A stretch of 64,000 nt of DNA from Chloroflexota bacterium (GTDB lineage Bacteria > Chloroflexota > Anaerolineae > Anaerolineales > Villigracilaceae), in the NCBI GenBank assembly GCA_019873655.1, contig JAIOAU010000007.1, positions 62,001-126,000 on the forward strand. Direction: 5' to 3'. The translations under genes were made by a program, and so were the position numbers. How positions within the stretch are numbered: the stretch's first letter is position 1; every line of letters starts with the position of its first letter. Under the pieces are notes generated by a model that saw only the letters and a program-made list of their open reading frames with translations, had not been told where the DNA came from and did not search any database. Below are positions 52,292 through 60,274 of the stretch, one piece after another.

Positions 52292-53415
52292 GCCAAAATG
52301 TTGAGGTTGAGTCTGCAAAAAAGGCCGCCAGGGGCAAGGGGACGGGATGCGCAACCATCCTGGCCATCCTCTTCGTCCTGGTCGCCGTTGTCGCCCTGCT
52401 GGGATTTGACATCTGGCGGGTGCTGTTCAATCCCACCCTGGTCAAGCAGGTTCTGACAGAAGAAATCGTCTCCTCGGACCTGGCCCCGGCGGTCTTGCAA
52501 GTCATATCGGAGCGGCGGGCCGAGCAGCGCATCGCGAACAACGAGGCGCTCAGCGGCGTGGACGAACCGGACATCGCCCTGCTGATCTCGTTCGTGGACG
52601 CCGACGGCTGGCGCGAAATCAAGCGGCTGCTGGTCAGCGACGAATTCGTCGCCCACTTAATCTCGGTCAGCGTGGACGGACTCTACGCCTGGGTCAACTC
52701 GGACGCCCAATGGCCCGACATTGTCTGGGACATGACCCCCTTCAAGGCGCGGCTGACCGGCCGGGAGGGAGAAGCCGCCATCCTGGTGGCGTATTCTTAC
52801 CTGCCGGAATGCACCGATGAACAAATCGCCGACTTCCTGAGCCGGCTGGCGAGGGTGCCGCCAGGCGTGGCTGTGCTGTACAACCTCTGCCAGTTCCCAG
52901 AACCCTGGCATACCGATCAAGTGATGGACTACGTGGACGCCCTCGAAGACGTCAACGAGAACGTCGCCCCGCGCACCACCTTCGCCGAAGTCGCCGGGCG
53001 CGCCGGAATCAATCCGCAGGTGCTCAAGTTCGGCCTGCGCCTGCTGCGGTTCATCGGTCAATGGGGCTGGGCGCTGGCGTTGATCTTGCTGGGATGGCTG
53101 GCGGCGCTGAAGGCGCGCTCGCCTCGTTCGCTGGGAAAATGGCTGGGGATTCCCCTGCTCGTCACCGGCGGGCTGGCCATCTTGATCGCCCTCATCGGCC
53201 AATTCGGCATTGCCCAATTCATCAACGCCACGCTCCTGTCCGCCACCACCCCGTTTGTGCGCCAGGAAGTGGGCAGCAGCCTGCAGCGTCTGACCGGCTT
53301 GTTCTTCCAACCCCTTCTGCTGGAAGGCGTCATCCTGGCCGTCATCGGCATCGTCCTGTTGGTTCTCGTCCGCCCCCGCAAGAAACCCGCCCAGGCGCAA
53401 GAAGGACAAAAGTAG
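52288..53415 (+). CDS. hypothetical membrane protein
   Basis: 375 residues. One membrane segment near the N-terminus (ATILAILFVLVAVVALLGFD), a large external domain of about 210 residues (starting FNPTLVKQVLTEEIVSSDLA, with LVAYSYLPECTDEQ), and three C-terminal segments (WGWALALILLGWLAAL, LLVTGGLAILIALIGQFG, LLLEGVILAVIGIVLLVLV) with a basic tail. No family recognised. Coupled to the lipoprotein upstream by ATGA. Confidence 0.78.
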   Translation: MSQNVEVESAKKAARGKGTGCATILAILFVLVAVVALLGFDIWRVLFNPTLVKQVLTEEIVSSDLAPAVLQVISERRAEQRIANNEALSGVDEPDIALLISFVDADGWREIKRLLVSDEFVAHLISVSVDGLYAWVNSDAQWPDIVWDMTPFKARLTGREGEAAILVAYSYLPECTDEQIADFLSRLARVPPGVAVLYNLCQFPEPWHTDQVMDYVDALEDVNENVAPRTTFAEVAGRAGINPQVLKFGLRLLRFIGQWGWALALILLGWLAALKARSPRSLGKWLGIPLLVTGGLAILIALIGQFGIAQFINATLLSATTPFVRQEVGSSLQRLTGLFFQPLLLEGVILAVIGIVLLVLVRPRKKPAQAQEGQK

Positions 53416-53449
53416 GCAGGGCTATCCCAAAAGCCTTCCCACTCCAACC

Positions 53450-53540
53450 GTTTCTTCGGGGGCTGTTTCTTCGGGGGCTAAGCCCCCGAAAAGCAAGAGG
53501 CTATCCAAAATAGGGGCTGTCCCATCTTTGGGGACAGCCC
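53450..53540 (+). repeat. direct repeats and hairpins after the membrane-protein gene
   Basis: Two exact 15-bp tandem copies of GTTTCTTCGGGGGCT (53450-53464, 53465-53479). The second forms the palindrome TTCGGGGGCT-A-AGCCCCCGAA (53470-53490). A second hairpin, GGGCTGTCCC / GGGACAGCCC (53514-53523, 53531-53540), follows and is terminator-like. The 248-bp gap also has TACAAT (about 53609) before the ABC ATPase. Confidence 0.75.
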
Positions 53541-53663
53541 TTACGCGTCGGATAGCCGTTTTTACGCGCCGAAAACGTCCCCCCTGGCGGGCCTCTTTTT
53601 TGCAGTACAATTCATTCTGCATCTTCGCAACCTGACCGCCGGGAAAAGAAAACGCCCAACCCC

Positions 53664-54674
53664 ATGCTTACTCTAATCGACATCCACAAATCCTACGAGG
53701 GTCAGCCCCTGCTGGCAGGCGTCTCCTTCTCCGTCGCCGCCGGCGAGACGGTCTGCCTGCTCGGCCCTTCGGGCAGCGGCAAATCCACGCTCTTGCGCAT
53801 CATCGCCGGGCTGGAAAGCGCCGAACGCGGCCGCCTGCTCTGGGATGGGCAAGACCTCGATTCGCTGCCCGCGCATCGGCGCGGCTTTGGGCTGGTCTTC
53901 CAGGATTACGCCCTCTTCCCCCACCTGAACGTCGCCGAAAACGTGGCCTTCGGCTTGCGGATGCAAAACCTGCCGCGTCAGGAAATCGAGCAGCGCGTGG
54001 CCGAAGCGCTGGCGCTGGTCAATTTGAGCGCCTTCGCCGCCCGCCGCGTCACCGACCTTTCGGGCGGCGAACAGCAGCGCGTCGCGCTGGCGCGCGCCCT
54101 GGCCCCGCGGCCGCGTCTGCTCCTGTTCGATGAGCCGCTCGGCGCCCTCGACCGCACCCTGCGCCAGGACCTGCTCGAGGAACTGCGCCGCATCCTCCAC
54201 GCCGGCGAGACGCCCGCCATCTACGTCACCCACGACCAGGAGGAGGCCTTCGCCCTCGCCGACCGCATCCTGCTCCTCCACGAGGGCCGCATCCTGCGAG
54301 ACGGCAGCCCGGCCGAGGTCTGGCGTCGGCCCGGCTCGGCCTGGGCGGCGCGTTTCCTCGGGCTGGGCAACGTCCTCGAGGGCCGCGCCCTGGGCGACGG
54401 TCGGGTAGAGACCGCCTGGGGGGTTTTGGAAACAACTCACGGGAAGAAAGAGACGGTCGGCCGCCCGGTCAGCCTGTTGATTCGTCCCGGCGCGGCCCGC
54501 CTGGGAGCGGGCGTCAATCCCCTGGGCGGCCGCGTCGCCGACCTCCTGTTCCAGGACGATCACTACCGCGTCACGCTGGACAACGGCCTGGTCTTTCGCC
54601 TGCGCCAGGCCCCGACCCGGGGGGAAGTCCTGACCCTGCACGTCCCGCCGGAGGCCGTCGAATGGCTGGACTGA
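53664..54674 (+). CDS. ABC transporter ATPase (FbpC/PotA-type with C-terminal TOBE domain)
   Basis: Import ATPase of 336 residues. Seen: Walker A LLGPSGSGKSTLLR near 33-42, FGLVFQDYALFPHLNVAENV, signature LSGGEQQRVALARAL, Walker B RLLLFDEPLGALD, and THDQEEAFALADRI; the last 90 residues form a TOBE-like regulatory region (SLLIRPGAARLGAGVNPLGG). These fit iron/thiamine/polyamine/molybdate-type importers. No permease or binding protein is nearby, so it is an orphan ATPase working with components elsewhere. Confidence 0.9.
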   Translation: MLTLIDIHKSYEGQPLLAGVSFSVAAGETVCLLGPSGSGKSTLLRIIAGLESAERGRLLWDGQDLDSLPAHRRGFGLVFQDYALFPHLNVAENVAFGLRMQNLPRQEIEQRVAEALALVNLSAFAARRVTDLSGGEQQRVALARALAPRPRLLLFDEPLGALDRTLRQDLLEELRRILHAGETPAIYVTHDQEEAFALADRILLLHEGRILRDGSPAEVWRRPGSAWAARFLGLGNVLEGRALGDGRVETAWGVLETTHGKKETVGRPVSLLIRPGAARLGAGVNPLGGRVADLLFQDDHYRVTLDNGLVFRLRQAPTRGEVLTLHVPPEAVEWLD

Positions 54675-55141
54675 ACGAGGCCATCACCGTCATCAAGCGC
54701 GACGCCGCCGGCCGGGAGACCTGGCGCTACACCGGCCGGGTGCTGGAGCGCGGCCCCGGCTTTGTCCGCCTGGAGGCGCGCTTCAACCGCCCTGACCTGC
54801 CTTTCATGGGCGTCACGCTGCGCCAGGGCGACCGCTTCGTCGAGACCTTCTACACCGACCGCTGGTACAACGTCTTCGAAATTCACGACCGGGAGGACGA
54901 CCGCATCAAGGGCTGGTACTGCAACATCGGCCGCCCGGCCGTGCTGGAGGCCGCCGACCGGCTCTCGTACGTGGACCTGGCGCTCGACCTGTGGGTGGCC
55001 GCCGACGGGTCGCTGACCGTTCTCGACGAGGAGGAGTTCGCCCTCCTCGACCTGGACGCGGAGAGCCGCGCCCGGGCGCGGGCGGCCCTGGCCGAGTTGC
55101 AGGCGGCGTTTGCAAACCGAAAAACCCCGCTTTCGGATTGA
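54662..55141 (+). CDS. DUF402/FomD-like protein
   Basis: 159-residue soluble protein of the DUF402 family, some members of which are nucleoside phosphatases (FomD, Ntdp). Seen: EARFNRPDLPFMGVTLRQGD, FVETFYTDRWYNVFEIHD, IKGWYCNIGRPAVLE and YVDLALDLWVAADGS with DEEEF, matching the conserved WYN, KGWYCNI and D..L motifs that bind metal and nucleotide. Starts within the end of the ABC ATPase gene (13-bp overlap). Confidence 0.85.
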   Translation: MAGLNEAITVIKRDAAGRETWRYTGRVLERGPGFVRLEARFNRPDLPFMGVTLRQGDRFVETFYTDRWYNVFEIHDREDDRIKGWYCNIGRPAVLEAADRLSYVDLALDLWVAADGSLTVLDEEEFALLDLDAESRARARAALAELQAAFANRKTPLSD

Positions 55142-55144
55142 ACT

Positions 55145-55495
55145 GATTCAACCTTTTTGCCGCAAAGATTGTCTGGAAGGTAAAAGCATCGAATTTCGCG
55201 AATTTTCCAAATCTTTTTCGTAAAATTCGCGTCATTCGATGCTAAAAAGCAGCAACGCGCCAGCCGCGCAAAGATTGTCTGGAAGGTAAAAGCATCGAAT
55301 TTCGCGAATTTTCCAAATCTTTTTCGTAAAATTCGCGTCATTCGATGCTAAAAAGCAGCAACGCGCCAGCCGCGCAAAGATTGTCTGGAAGGTAAAAGCA
55401 TCGAATTTCGCGAATTTTCCAAATCTTTTTCGTAAAATTCGCGTCATTCGATGCTAAAAAGCAGCAACGCGCCAGCCGCAGCAAAAAGTTGAATC
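55145..55495. repeat. three identical 106-bp tandem repeats with flanking inverted repeats (family A)
   Basis: Copies 55162-55267, 55268-55373 and 55374-55479 are identical to each other. Each contains the near-palindrome AGCATCGAATTTCGCG.. ..AAAATTCGCGTCATTCGATGCT (22-nt arms, two mismatches, 15-nt loop). The block is bracketed by GATTCAACCTTTTTGC (55145-55160) and GCAAAAAGTTGAATC (55481-55495), inverted apart from one base. Apparent ORFs (MTRILRKRFGKF..) are by-products. No transposase is present. This covers nearly all of the 393-bp gap. Confidence 0.9.
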
Positions 55496-55534
55496 ACCTC
55501 ATCGAAAACGGGGTTCGGATCGAACCGTTTTGGT

Positions 55535-55693
55535 TTACAGGCCCAAGGCGTTGAGCAAATCCTCGCCGAAGGCCAGAATCAATCCCAGCGCGCCGAAGCA
55601 GGCGCAACACAGGACGACCACCGCCACCCCGGCGATCAGCCAGGGGTTTGGCTTGCTTGGGCGGGCCGGCGAGTTCCAGGGATGCGCTTCCAT
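55535..55693 (-). CDS. small single-pass membrane protein, 52 residues
   Basis: Starts MEAHPWNSPARPSKPNPWL, then a hydrophobic helix IAGVAVVVLCCACFGALGLI with LAFGEDLLNALGL at the C-terminus, TAA at 55535-55537. Only seven bases separate it from the DUF4190 gene upstream on the same strand, so it is probably co-translated. The helix contains three cysteines (CCAC), suited to lipid modification or metal contact. No family recognised. Confidence 0.65.
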   Translation of the reverse strand: MEAHPWNSPARPSKPNPWLIAGVAVVVLCCACFGALGLILAFGEDLLNALGL

Positions 55694-55700
55694 ACCGTCA

Positions 55701-56024
55701 TCAATAGCCGCTGTTCAGGAAGGGGATCGAAAGGCTGATACCCAGGAGGGGCAAGAGGACAAAAGCGCACAGCGCGCACAGACCGATTGCAAGCGTGAGA
55801 TACCCCAGCACCAGGCCGGCGGTGGCCAGGCCGTCGCCGGTCACCAGGCCCCCGCTTTGCTTGATCTCACTCTTGGCCAGGTGGCCGGTGATGACCGCCA
55901 CGATCGGCCCAAGCACGGGCAGAACCTGGATAAAGCCCAGAATACCGGTAATCAGGCTGACGATCGCCATGACGCTGGTGCGGGTTTGTTGAACGGGCGG
56001 GTAAGGGGGATAACCTTGGTTCAT
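55701..56024 (-). CDS. DUF4190 membrane protein
   Basis: 107 residues. Pro/Tyr-rich N-terminus MNQGYPPYPPVQQTRTSVMA, first hydrophobic helix VSLITGILGFIQVLPVLGPIVAVI, the DUF4190 element GHLAKSEIKQSGGLVTGDGLATAGLVLGYL, and a second helix. Function unknown. In a minus-strand set of small membrane proteins (52-aa ORF, DUF4126). Confidence 0.85.
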   Translation of the reverse strand: MNQGYPPYPPVQQTRTSVMAIVSLITGILGFIQVLPVLGPIVAVITGHLAKSEIKQSGGLVTGDGLATAGLVLGYLTLAIGLCALCAFVLLPLLGISLSIPFLNSGY

Positions 56025-56045
56025 CGAAAACTCCTTTTGTATGGA

Positions 56046-56618
56046 TTAGACTCGTCCCTGACTCCGGCGGGCGCGTTTCCACATCCACCAGATGACGAGA
56101 GACAACAACAAGATCACGAAGGCAGCCACCAGAATCGGAATGACCGCCGCCAGGATGGACAGGATGGTAGCGATGACGTCCTCGGCGATGCTCACCGGCA
56201 CGTTCCCCGCCCCGCCGGTCGTGGCCGTGACCGCCGGCCGCACCGCCACCGCCTTGACGGTATGCACCCCTCCGGCCACCAGCAAGCCCAGAATCAACGC
56301 CAGCACCGGGTTGACATCGGTGATGACGTTGGCGCTGGCCGCGAAGATGATCGCCCCCGCCGCCGGCCGGATGACCGTTTGAATCACATCGTTGATGTGA
56401 TTGACCGCCGGCACCTTATCGGCCACCATTTCGACGATGACCAGCAGGCCCAACACAATCAACACCCACGGATTGGCCAGCAAGTCGAAGGGCGGGTTGA
56501 GTTTAATCAGGTCGGTGTAATGGGCAATCACGCCAACGATGAGCAGGGGAATGTAAGCGTTCAGCCCGGCGCTGGCCGAAAGCCCAAAGGCAGAAAGAAT
56601 ACCTAACAAAGCGTCCAT
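56046..56618 (-). CDS. DUF4126 membrane protein
   Basis: 190 residues. Seen: LLGILSAFGLSASAGLNAYIPLLIVGVIAH at the start, VADKVPAVNHINDVIQTVIRPAAGAIIFAA, and LLVAGGVHTVKAVAVRPAVTATTGGAGNVPVS, the family hallmarks. About five membrane segments and a basic C-terminus. Function unknown. Ribosome-binding site GGAGG. Ends 21 bases before the DUF4190 start. Confidence 0.88.
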   Translation of the reverse strand: MDALLGILSAFGLSASAGLNAYIPLLIVGVIAHYTDLIKLNPPFDLLANPWVLIVLGLLVIVEMVADKVPAVNHINDVIQTVIRPAAGAIIFAASANVITDVNPVLALILGLLVAGGVHTVKAVAVRPAVTATTGGAGNVPVSIAEDVIATILSILAAVIPILVAAFVILLLSLVIWWMWKRARRSQGRV

Positions 56619-56639
56619 ATGCGAACAACCTCCGTACTC

Positions 56640-57488
56640 TTATCTACGCACAGGAAAGGAAAACGGTTCCCAACTGCCGGTGCCCCAGAAGCGGATCGCG
56701 TCGATGACGGCGATCTGGAGCAGAGCAATCGTGAAACCGGCCAGCAGCGGCAACCACAACTCACGCAGCCGCCTGAAGGCGTTTTCCTGGCGCATGACCA
56801 TCACCCAGACCATGGTGTAGACCATGGTCAGGAGCAACAAGACGCCGGCGGTGGTCAGGAAAGCCATCGGGTAGAGCACGATCGGGCTTTCGGTCAGAAT
56901 CAAGAGGTCCGCCGCCAGCGTGATTCCCAGCAGCAGGCCGAAGGCCTTCAGCCCCGGCAAAGCAGGCTGCTCTACCGCGTCGGCCCAAATGGTCGAATTG
57001 AAGGCCGGGAAAATGCCGGCCGCCATGGCCAGTCCCATGCCGCTGCCGGTCAACAGCCGCAAGGTATTGTTGGGAATGTACAGATTGGGAATCGAAGCCA
57101 GCGCCCCGGGCGAGGCCTGCTTGATGAGGTAGAGATAGGAATTCACCCCATCCACGCCGAAGGCGACCACGAACAGCGCCAGCGGCGCGATCACGTACCA
57201 GGGCGGCATAGCCGAGCGCTTGCGGGCGGTCAGCGCCTGGAAGGCCAGGCCGGCGACGGCCCCCACGTACATGCCGCTGCAGCGGGCGCACAGCGGCGAG
57301 TGACGTCCCTCCCCCAGGGGGAAGGAGCGCTCGGGAATCTGATGGCAGACGGCGTAACCGACAGCGTTCAATTTACCGAACAGGCCAGGCGGCGTGTTGA
57401 GCAGCCAGCCGGACAGGACGAAGACCAGCGCCAGCAGGACGAAGATTCGGGAAAGAAGTTCGAGGCGTTTCCGAGGCGGCGTTTGCAT
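56640..57488 (-). CDS. DUF2085 membrane protein
   Basis: 282 residues. Seen: AVCHQIPERSFPLGEGRHSPLCARCSGMYVGAVAGLAFQ, the DUF2085 signature with Cys/His pairs likely to bind metal, and at least six hydrophobic segments. Function unknown. On the minus strand TATAAT (57497-57502) ends eight bases before the ATG, with TTTCCA 17 bp further upstream, so the message is probably leaderless. Confidence 0.87.
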   Translation of the reverse strand: MQTPPRKRLELLSRIFVLLALVFVLSGWLLNTPPGLFGKLNAVGYAVCHQIPERSFPLGEGRHSPLCARCSGMYVGAVAGLAFQALTARKRSAMPPWYVIAPLALFVVAFGVDGVNSYLYLIKQASPGALASIPNLYIPNNTLRLLTGSGMGLAMAAGIFPAFNSTIWADAVEQPALPGLKAFGLLLGITLAADLLILTESPIVLYPMAFLTTAGVLLLLTMVYTMVWVMVMRQENAFRRLRELWLPLLAGFTIALLQIAVIDAIRFWGTGSWEPFSFPVRR

Positions 57489-57585
57489 GATGAGCCATTA
57501 TAACTTAATGGAGGAAAAATGGAAAAATTCCTCTCGGAAAGAACCAAACGCGGTATCATTGCGTCTTCGGAATGAAGGAGGTTCC

Positions 57586-58740
57586 ATGAAAAAAGGTTTC
57601 GCATTGTTGTTCCTCTTACTCGTTCTTGGCGCATGCACGCCAGCAGAGACGCCGGCAGAGCCGACGGCGACGCCGCTCCCGACCGCCACCGCGATCCCGT
57701 CGCCGACCGCCACCGCGACCGTCGAACCGTCCCCCACCCCGGCCTACCCTCCCGAAGGCCGCGGCCCGACCGACTTCCCCGCCGACGTCAACCCGCTGAC
57801 CGGCCTGGAAGTCGCCAACCCCGCCCTCCTGGAGCGCCGTCCGCTGGCGATCAAGGTCGAGAACCTGCCGCGCAATCACCGGCCGCAATACGGCCTCTCC
57901 CAGGCCGATCTGGTGTACGAATACTATACCGAGGAAGGCACCACCCGTTTCATCGCCATTTTCTACGGCCAGGACGCCGAAACGGTCGGCCCGATCCGCT
58001 CGGCGCGCTTCTTCGACGCCAACATCGTGCGCGGTTACAAAGCCATCCTGGCCTTCGGTTCGGCGGATGAGCGCGTCCTCAACCGGCTGCGCGCCGCCGA
58101 GTTCGCCAACCGCCTGGTGGTCGAAGGCCCCAACACGCCGCTGCGGCGCATCGACCCGAATGGCTACAACCTGCTGGTCGTAGACACGGCCGCCCTGAGT
58201 CAGTACGCCGTCAGCCGCGGCATCGACGGAGGCCGCCAGGATTTGACCGGCATGTTCTTCCAGATGACCCCGCCGGAGGGAGGCCAACCGGCCCCCAGCC
58301 TGACCGTCCGCTACTCGGCGGCCATCTACAACCGCTGGGACTACGACCCGGCCAGCGGGCGCTATCTGCGCTCCTCGGACGTCCAGAACGACTACTCTGG
58401 CGGCGCGGGCGAAGTCTATGAACCGCTCCTCGACCGGGCGACCGGCCAGCAACTCGCCTTCGAGAACGTGGTCGTCCTGTTCGTCACCCACGAGGCCTAC
58501 AGCCGCACGCCGGAGATGTGGGACATCCTGCTGACCGGCTCCGGCCGGGCCATCGCCTTCCGCGACGGACAGGCCTACGAGGCGATCTGGCAGCGCAACG
58601 CCCCCGACGCCGTCCTTTCGCTGGCCTACGCCGACGGCTCGCCCTTCCCCTTCAAGCCCGGCGCGACCTGGTTCGAAGTGGTCGGCCTGAACAGCGAAGT
58701 CCAGCCCGAAAATTGGCGCTTCATCCATCAGATGCCGTGA
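57586..58740 (+). CDS. DUF3048 (YerB-like) lipoprotein
   Basis: 384 residues. Signal peptide MKKGFALLFLLLVLGAC with lipobox LGAC, a Thr/Pro/Ala linker (PTATPLPTATAIPSPTATAT), then DUF3048 with ADVNPLTGLEVANPALLERR, PLAIKVENLPRNHRPQYGLS and ADLVYEYYTEEGTTRFIAIF. In Bacillus YerB this domain is part of a sporulation/PrkA-linked protein; here it is an outer-face lipoprotein of unknown role. Ribosome-binding site GAAGGAGG. Divergent from the DUF2085 gene, followed by a terminator. Confidence 0.9.
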   Translation: MKKGFALLFLLLVLGACTPAETPAEPTATPLPTATAIPSPTATATVEPSPTPAYPPEGRGPTDFPADVNPLTGLEVANPALLERRPLAIKVENLPRNHRPQYGLSQADLVYEYYTEEGTTRFIAIFYGQDAETVGPIRSARFFDANIVRGYKAILAFGSADERVLNRLRAAEFANRLVVEGPNTPLRRIDPNGYNLLVVDTAALSQYAVSRGIDGGRQDLTGMFFQMTPPEGGQPAPSLTVRYSAAIYNRWDYDPASGRYLRSSDVQNDYSGGAGEVYEPLLDRATGQQLAFENVVVLFVTHEAYSRTPEMWDILLTGSGRAIAFRDGQAYEAIWQRNAPDAVLSLAYADGSPFPFKPGATWFEVVGLNSEVQPENWRFIHQMP

Positions 58741-58775
58741 GCGTCGAAGGGCTATCTCAAAAGCCTTTTCGAAAA

Positions 58776-58811
58776 CAGAATGGCCGCCGAATCTGGCGGT
58801 CATTCTGCTTT
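58776..58811 (+). terminator. rho-independent terminator of the DUF3048 gene
   Basis: 13-bp stem CAGAATGGCCGCC / GGCGGTCATTCTG (58776-58788 and 58795-58807, one G-U pair), six-base loop, then CTTTT. Confidence 0.85.
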
Positions 58812-58840
58812 TAAAAACAAACTGTAGCGGTTTCGTAATA

Positions 58841-58926
58841 ACTGCCAGGACGCGGAGAGCGCCGAGAAATACTCCAAATACGCCAGGAGCGGCCTTCATT
58901 TCGTCTCGTCTTTGCGCCCTGGCGGC
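58841..58926. repeat. second copy of long palindromic element (family B)
   Basis: ACTGCCAGGACGCGGAGAGC at one end and TTTGCGCCCTGGCGGC at the other resemble the arms of the element at 44886-44982; the core differs. It lies in the gap before pfkA. Confidence 0.65.
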
Positions 58927-58992
58927 GAACATTATTTGGACAACCCCCAAACCCCAAGAAAAGTTATAATCGAATCGTTCGGGAGAAATGCC

Positions 58993-60075
58993 ATGAAACG
59001 CATTGCCGTACTGACCGGCGGAGGCGACGCCCCCGGCCTGAACGCCGTCATCCGGGCGGTGGTCAAGACGGCCATCCTGGTCTATGACTGCGAGGTGCTG
59101 GGCGTCCAGGATGGCTTCGACGGTTTCCTCACCCCCGGCGGCGTCTTCCCCCTCGACCTGGCTGCGGTGCGCGGCATCCTGCCGCGCGGCGGCACCATCC
59201 TGGGGACGGCCAACCGCGGCAACCCCTTCGCCCGCAAAGTCGTCCGCGACGGCAGGGAGGTCATCGAGGACGTTTCCGACCAGGTGGTGGACGCCATCCA
59301 CGCCCTCGGGCTGGACGCCCTGATCGTGATCGGCGGCGACGGGACACTGCACATCGCCCTGGAACTGGGCGCGAAAGGCGTCCCCGTCGTCGGCGTGCCG
59401 AAGACGATCGACAACGACGTCGGCGGGACGGAGGTGACCTTCGGCTTCGACACCGCCCTGACGATCGCCACCGAGGCCTTCGACCGCCTGCACACCACCG
59501 CCGAGGCCCATCACCGCGTCATGGTGCTGGAACTGATGGGCCGCGACGCCGGTTTCATCGCCCTGCACGCCGGCATGGCCGGCGGGGCGGATGTGATTCT
59601 CATCCCCGAAATCCCCTTCCGCTACGAGGCGGTCGTCGCCAAGGTTCGCGAGCGCAACCAGCGCGGCAGCCGCTTCAGCCTGCTCTCGGTGGCCGAAGGC
59701 GCCAAACCGCAGGGCGGAGAGGCCGTCTATGCCCGCAGCGGAGACGCCGTCTATGTGCCGCGGCTGGGCGGAATCGGCCAGCAGGTCGGCCAATACATCG
59801 AGCAACAGGGCTTCGAGACGCGCGTCACCGTGCTGGGGCACCTCCAGCGCGGCGGCTCGCCGACCGCCTTCGACCGCTGGCTGGCCACCCGTTACGGCGC
59901 CGCCGCGGTGCGGACGGCCGCGGCCGGCCGATTCGGGCGCATGGTTGCCCTGCGCGACGCCAAAGTCGTTGACATCCCGCTCGAGGAGGCGCTGGCCGTC
60001 CCCAAACGGGTGGACGTCCACGGCGACGCCGTCCAGACGGCGCGCGGGCTGGGGATTTCGTTCGGGGACGAGTAA
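58993..60075 (+). CDS. pfkA: 6-phosphofructokinase (group III/mixed-substrate type)
   Basis: 360 residues; phosphorylates fructose 6-phosphate in glycolysis. Seen: VLTGGGDAPGLNAVIRAVVK, IGGDGTLHIALEL (residues 113-125), VPKTIDNDVGGTEVTFGFDT, and ELMGRDAGFIALHAGMAGGA. The pair G in GGDGT with K in PKTIDND (K137) places it with the PFKs of actinobacteria and relatives, where ATP is the usual donor; PPi enzymes carry GGDDT. A TATAAT (58965-58970) and GGGAGA ribosome-binding site precede the start. Confidence 0.92.
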   Translation: MKRIAVLTGGGDAPGLNAVIRAVVKTAILVYDCEVLGVQDGFDGFLTPGGVFPLDLAAVRGILPRGGTILGTANRGNPFARKVVRDGREVIEDVSDQVVDAIHALGLDALIVIGGDGTLHIALELGAKGVPVVGVPKTIDNDVGGTEVTFGFDTALTIATEAFDRLHTTAEAHHRVMVLELMGRDAGFIALHAGMAGGADVILIPEIPFRYEAVVAKVRERNQRGSRFSLLSVAEGAKPQGGEAVYARSGDAVYVPRLGGIGQQVGQYIEQQGFETRVTVLGHLQRGGSPTAFDRWLATRYGAAAVRTAAAGRFGRMVALRDAKVVDIPLEEALAVPKRVDVHGDAVQTARGLGISFGDE

Positions 60076-60117
60076 GCAGGCGGCGGGTCGGGCGGGATTC
60101 GGCCCCCAGACGCGGAA

Positions 60118-60138
60118 GGCCGCCCGGTGCGGGCGGTC
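60118..60138. terminator. hairpin terminator shared by pfkA and the small minus-strand unit
   Basis: Nine-bp stem GGCCGCCCG / CGGGCGGTC (60118-60126, 60130-60138) with a GTG loop; T-run short on both sides. Confidence 0.6.
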
Positions 60139-60159
60139 TCCCTGGGCGCGCTGTGGCTC

Positions 60160-60216
60160 CTATCGCAGACTTGCGAGGAGGGATGCCACAGCGCTTCGTT
60201 TCATACTACTATCCAT
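60160..60216 (-). CDS. 18-codon small ORF with own promoter and consensus Shine-Dalgarno
   Basis: Encodes MDSSMKRSAVASLLASLR, stop TAG. Upstream on the minus strand: AGGAGGTG (60226-60233), a full match to the anti-Shine-Dalgarno, nine bases before the ATG. The 3' half of the ORF and its stop fold into a hairpin (GCGCTGTGGC / GCCACAGCGC at 60148-60157 and 60185-60194, plus inner helix TCGCA / TGCGA). No gene follows in the same direction before the convergent pfkA. Could be a leader peptide without its operon, a small protein, or a dual-function RNA. Confidence 0.5.
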   Translation of the reverse strand: MDSSMKRSAVASLLASLR

Positions 60217-60274
60217 TGTAGGCACCACCTCCTCTTCTGTAAGGATGGCGGACGGATGAACCCCCTCTAGGAGC

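Noticed and set aside
54883-55447. Short minus-strand ORFs with MTRILRKRFGKFAKFDAFTF
   Set aside because: They are translations of the 106-bp repeat units and recur once per unit; no start signals.
55162-55479. CRISPR array
   Set aside because: The repeats are contiguous, 106 bp, with no unique spacers and no cas genes.
60183-60221. Plus-strand 12-codon ORF MPQRFVSYYYPL
   Set aside because: The GAGGAGGG motif touches the ATG with no spacing and there is no promoter on that strand; the minus-strand ORF explains the same bases better.
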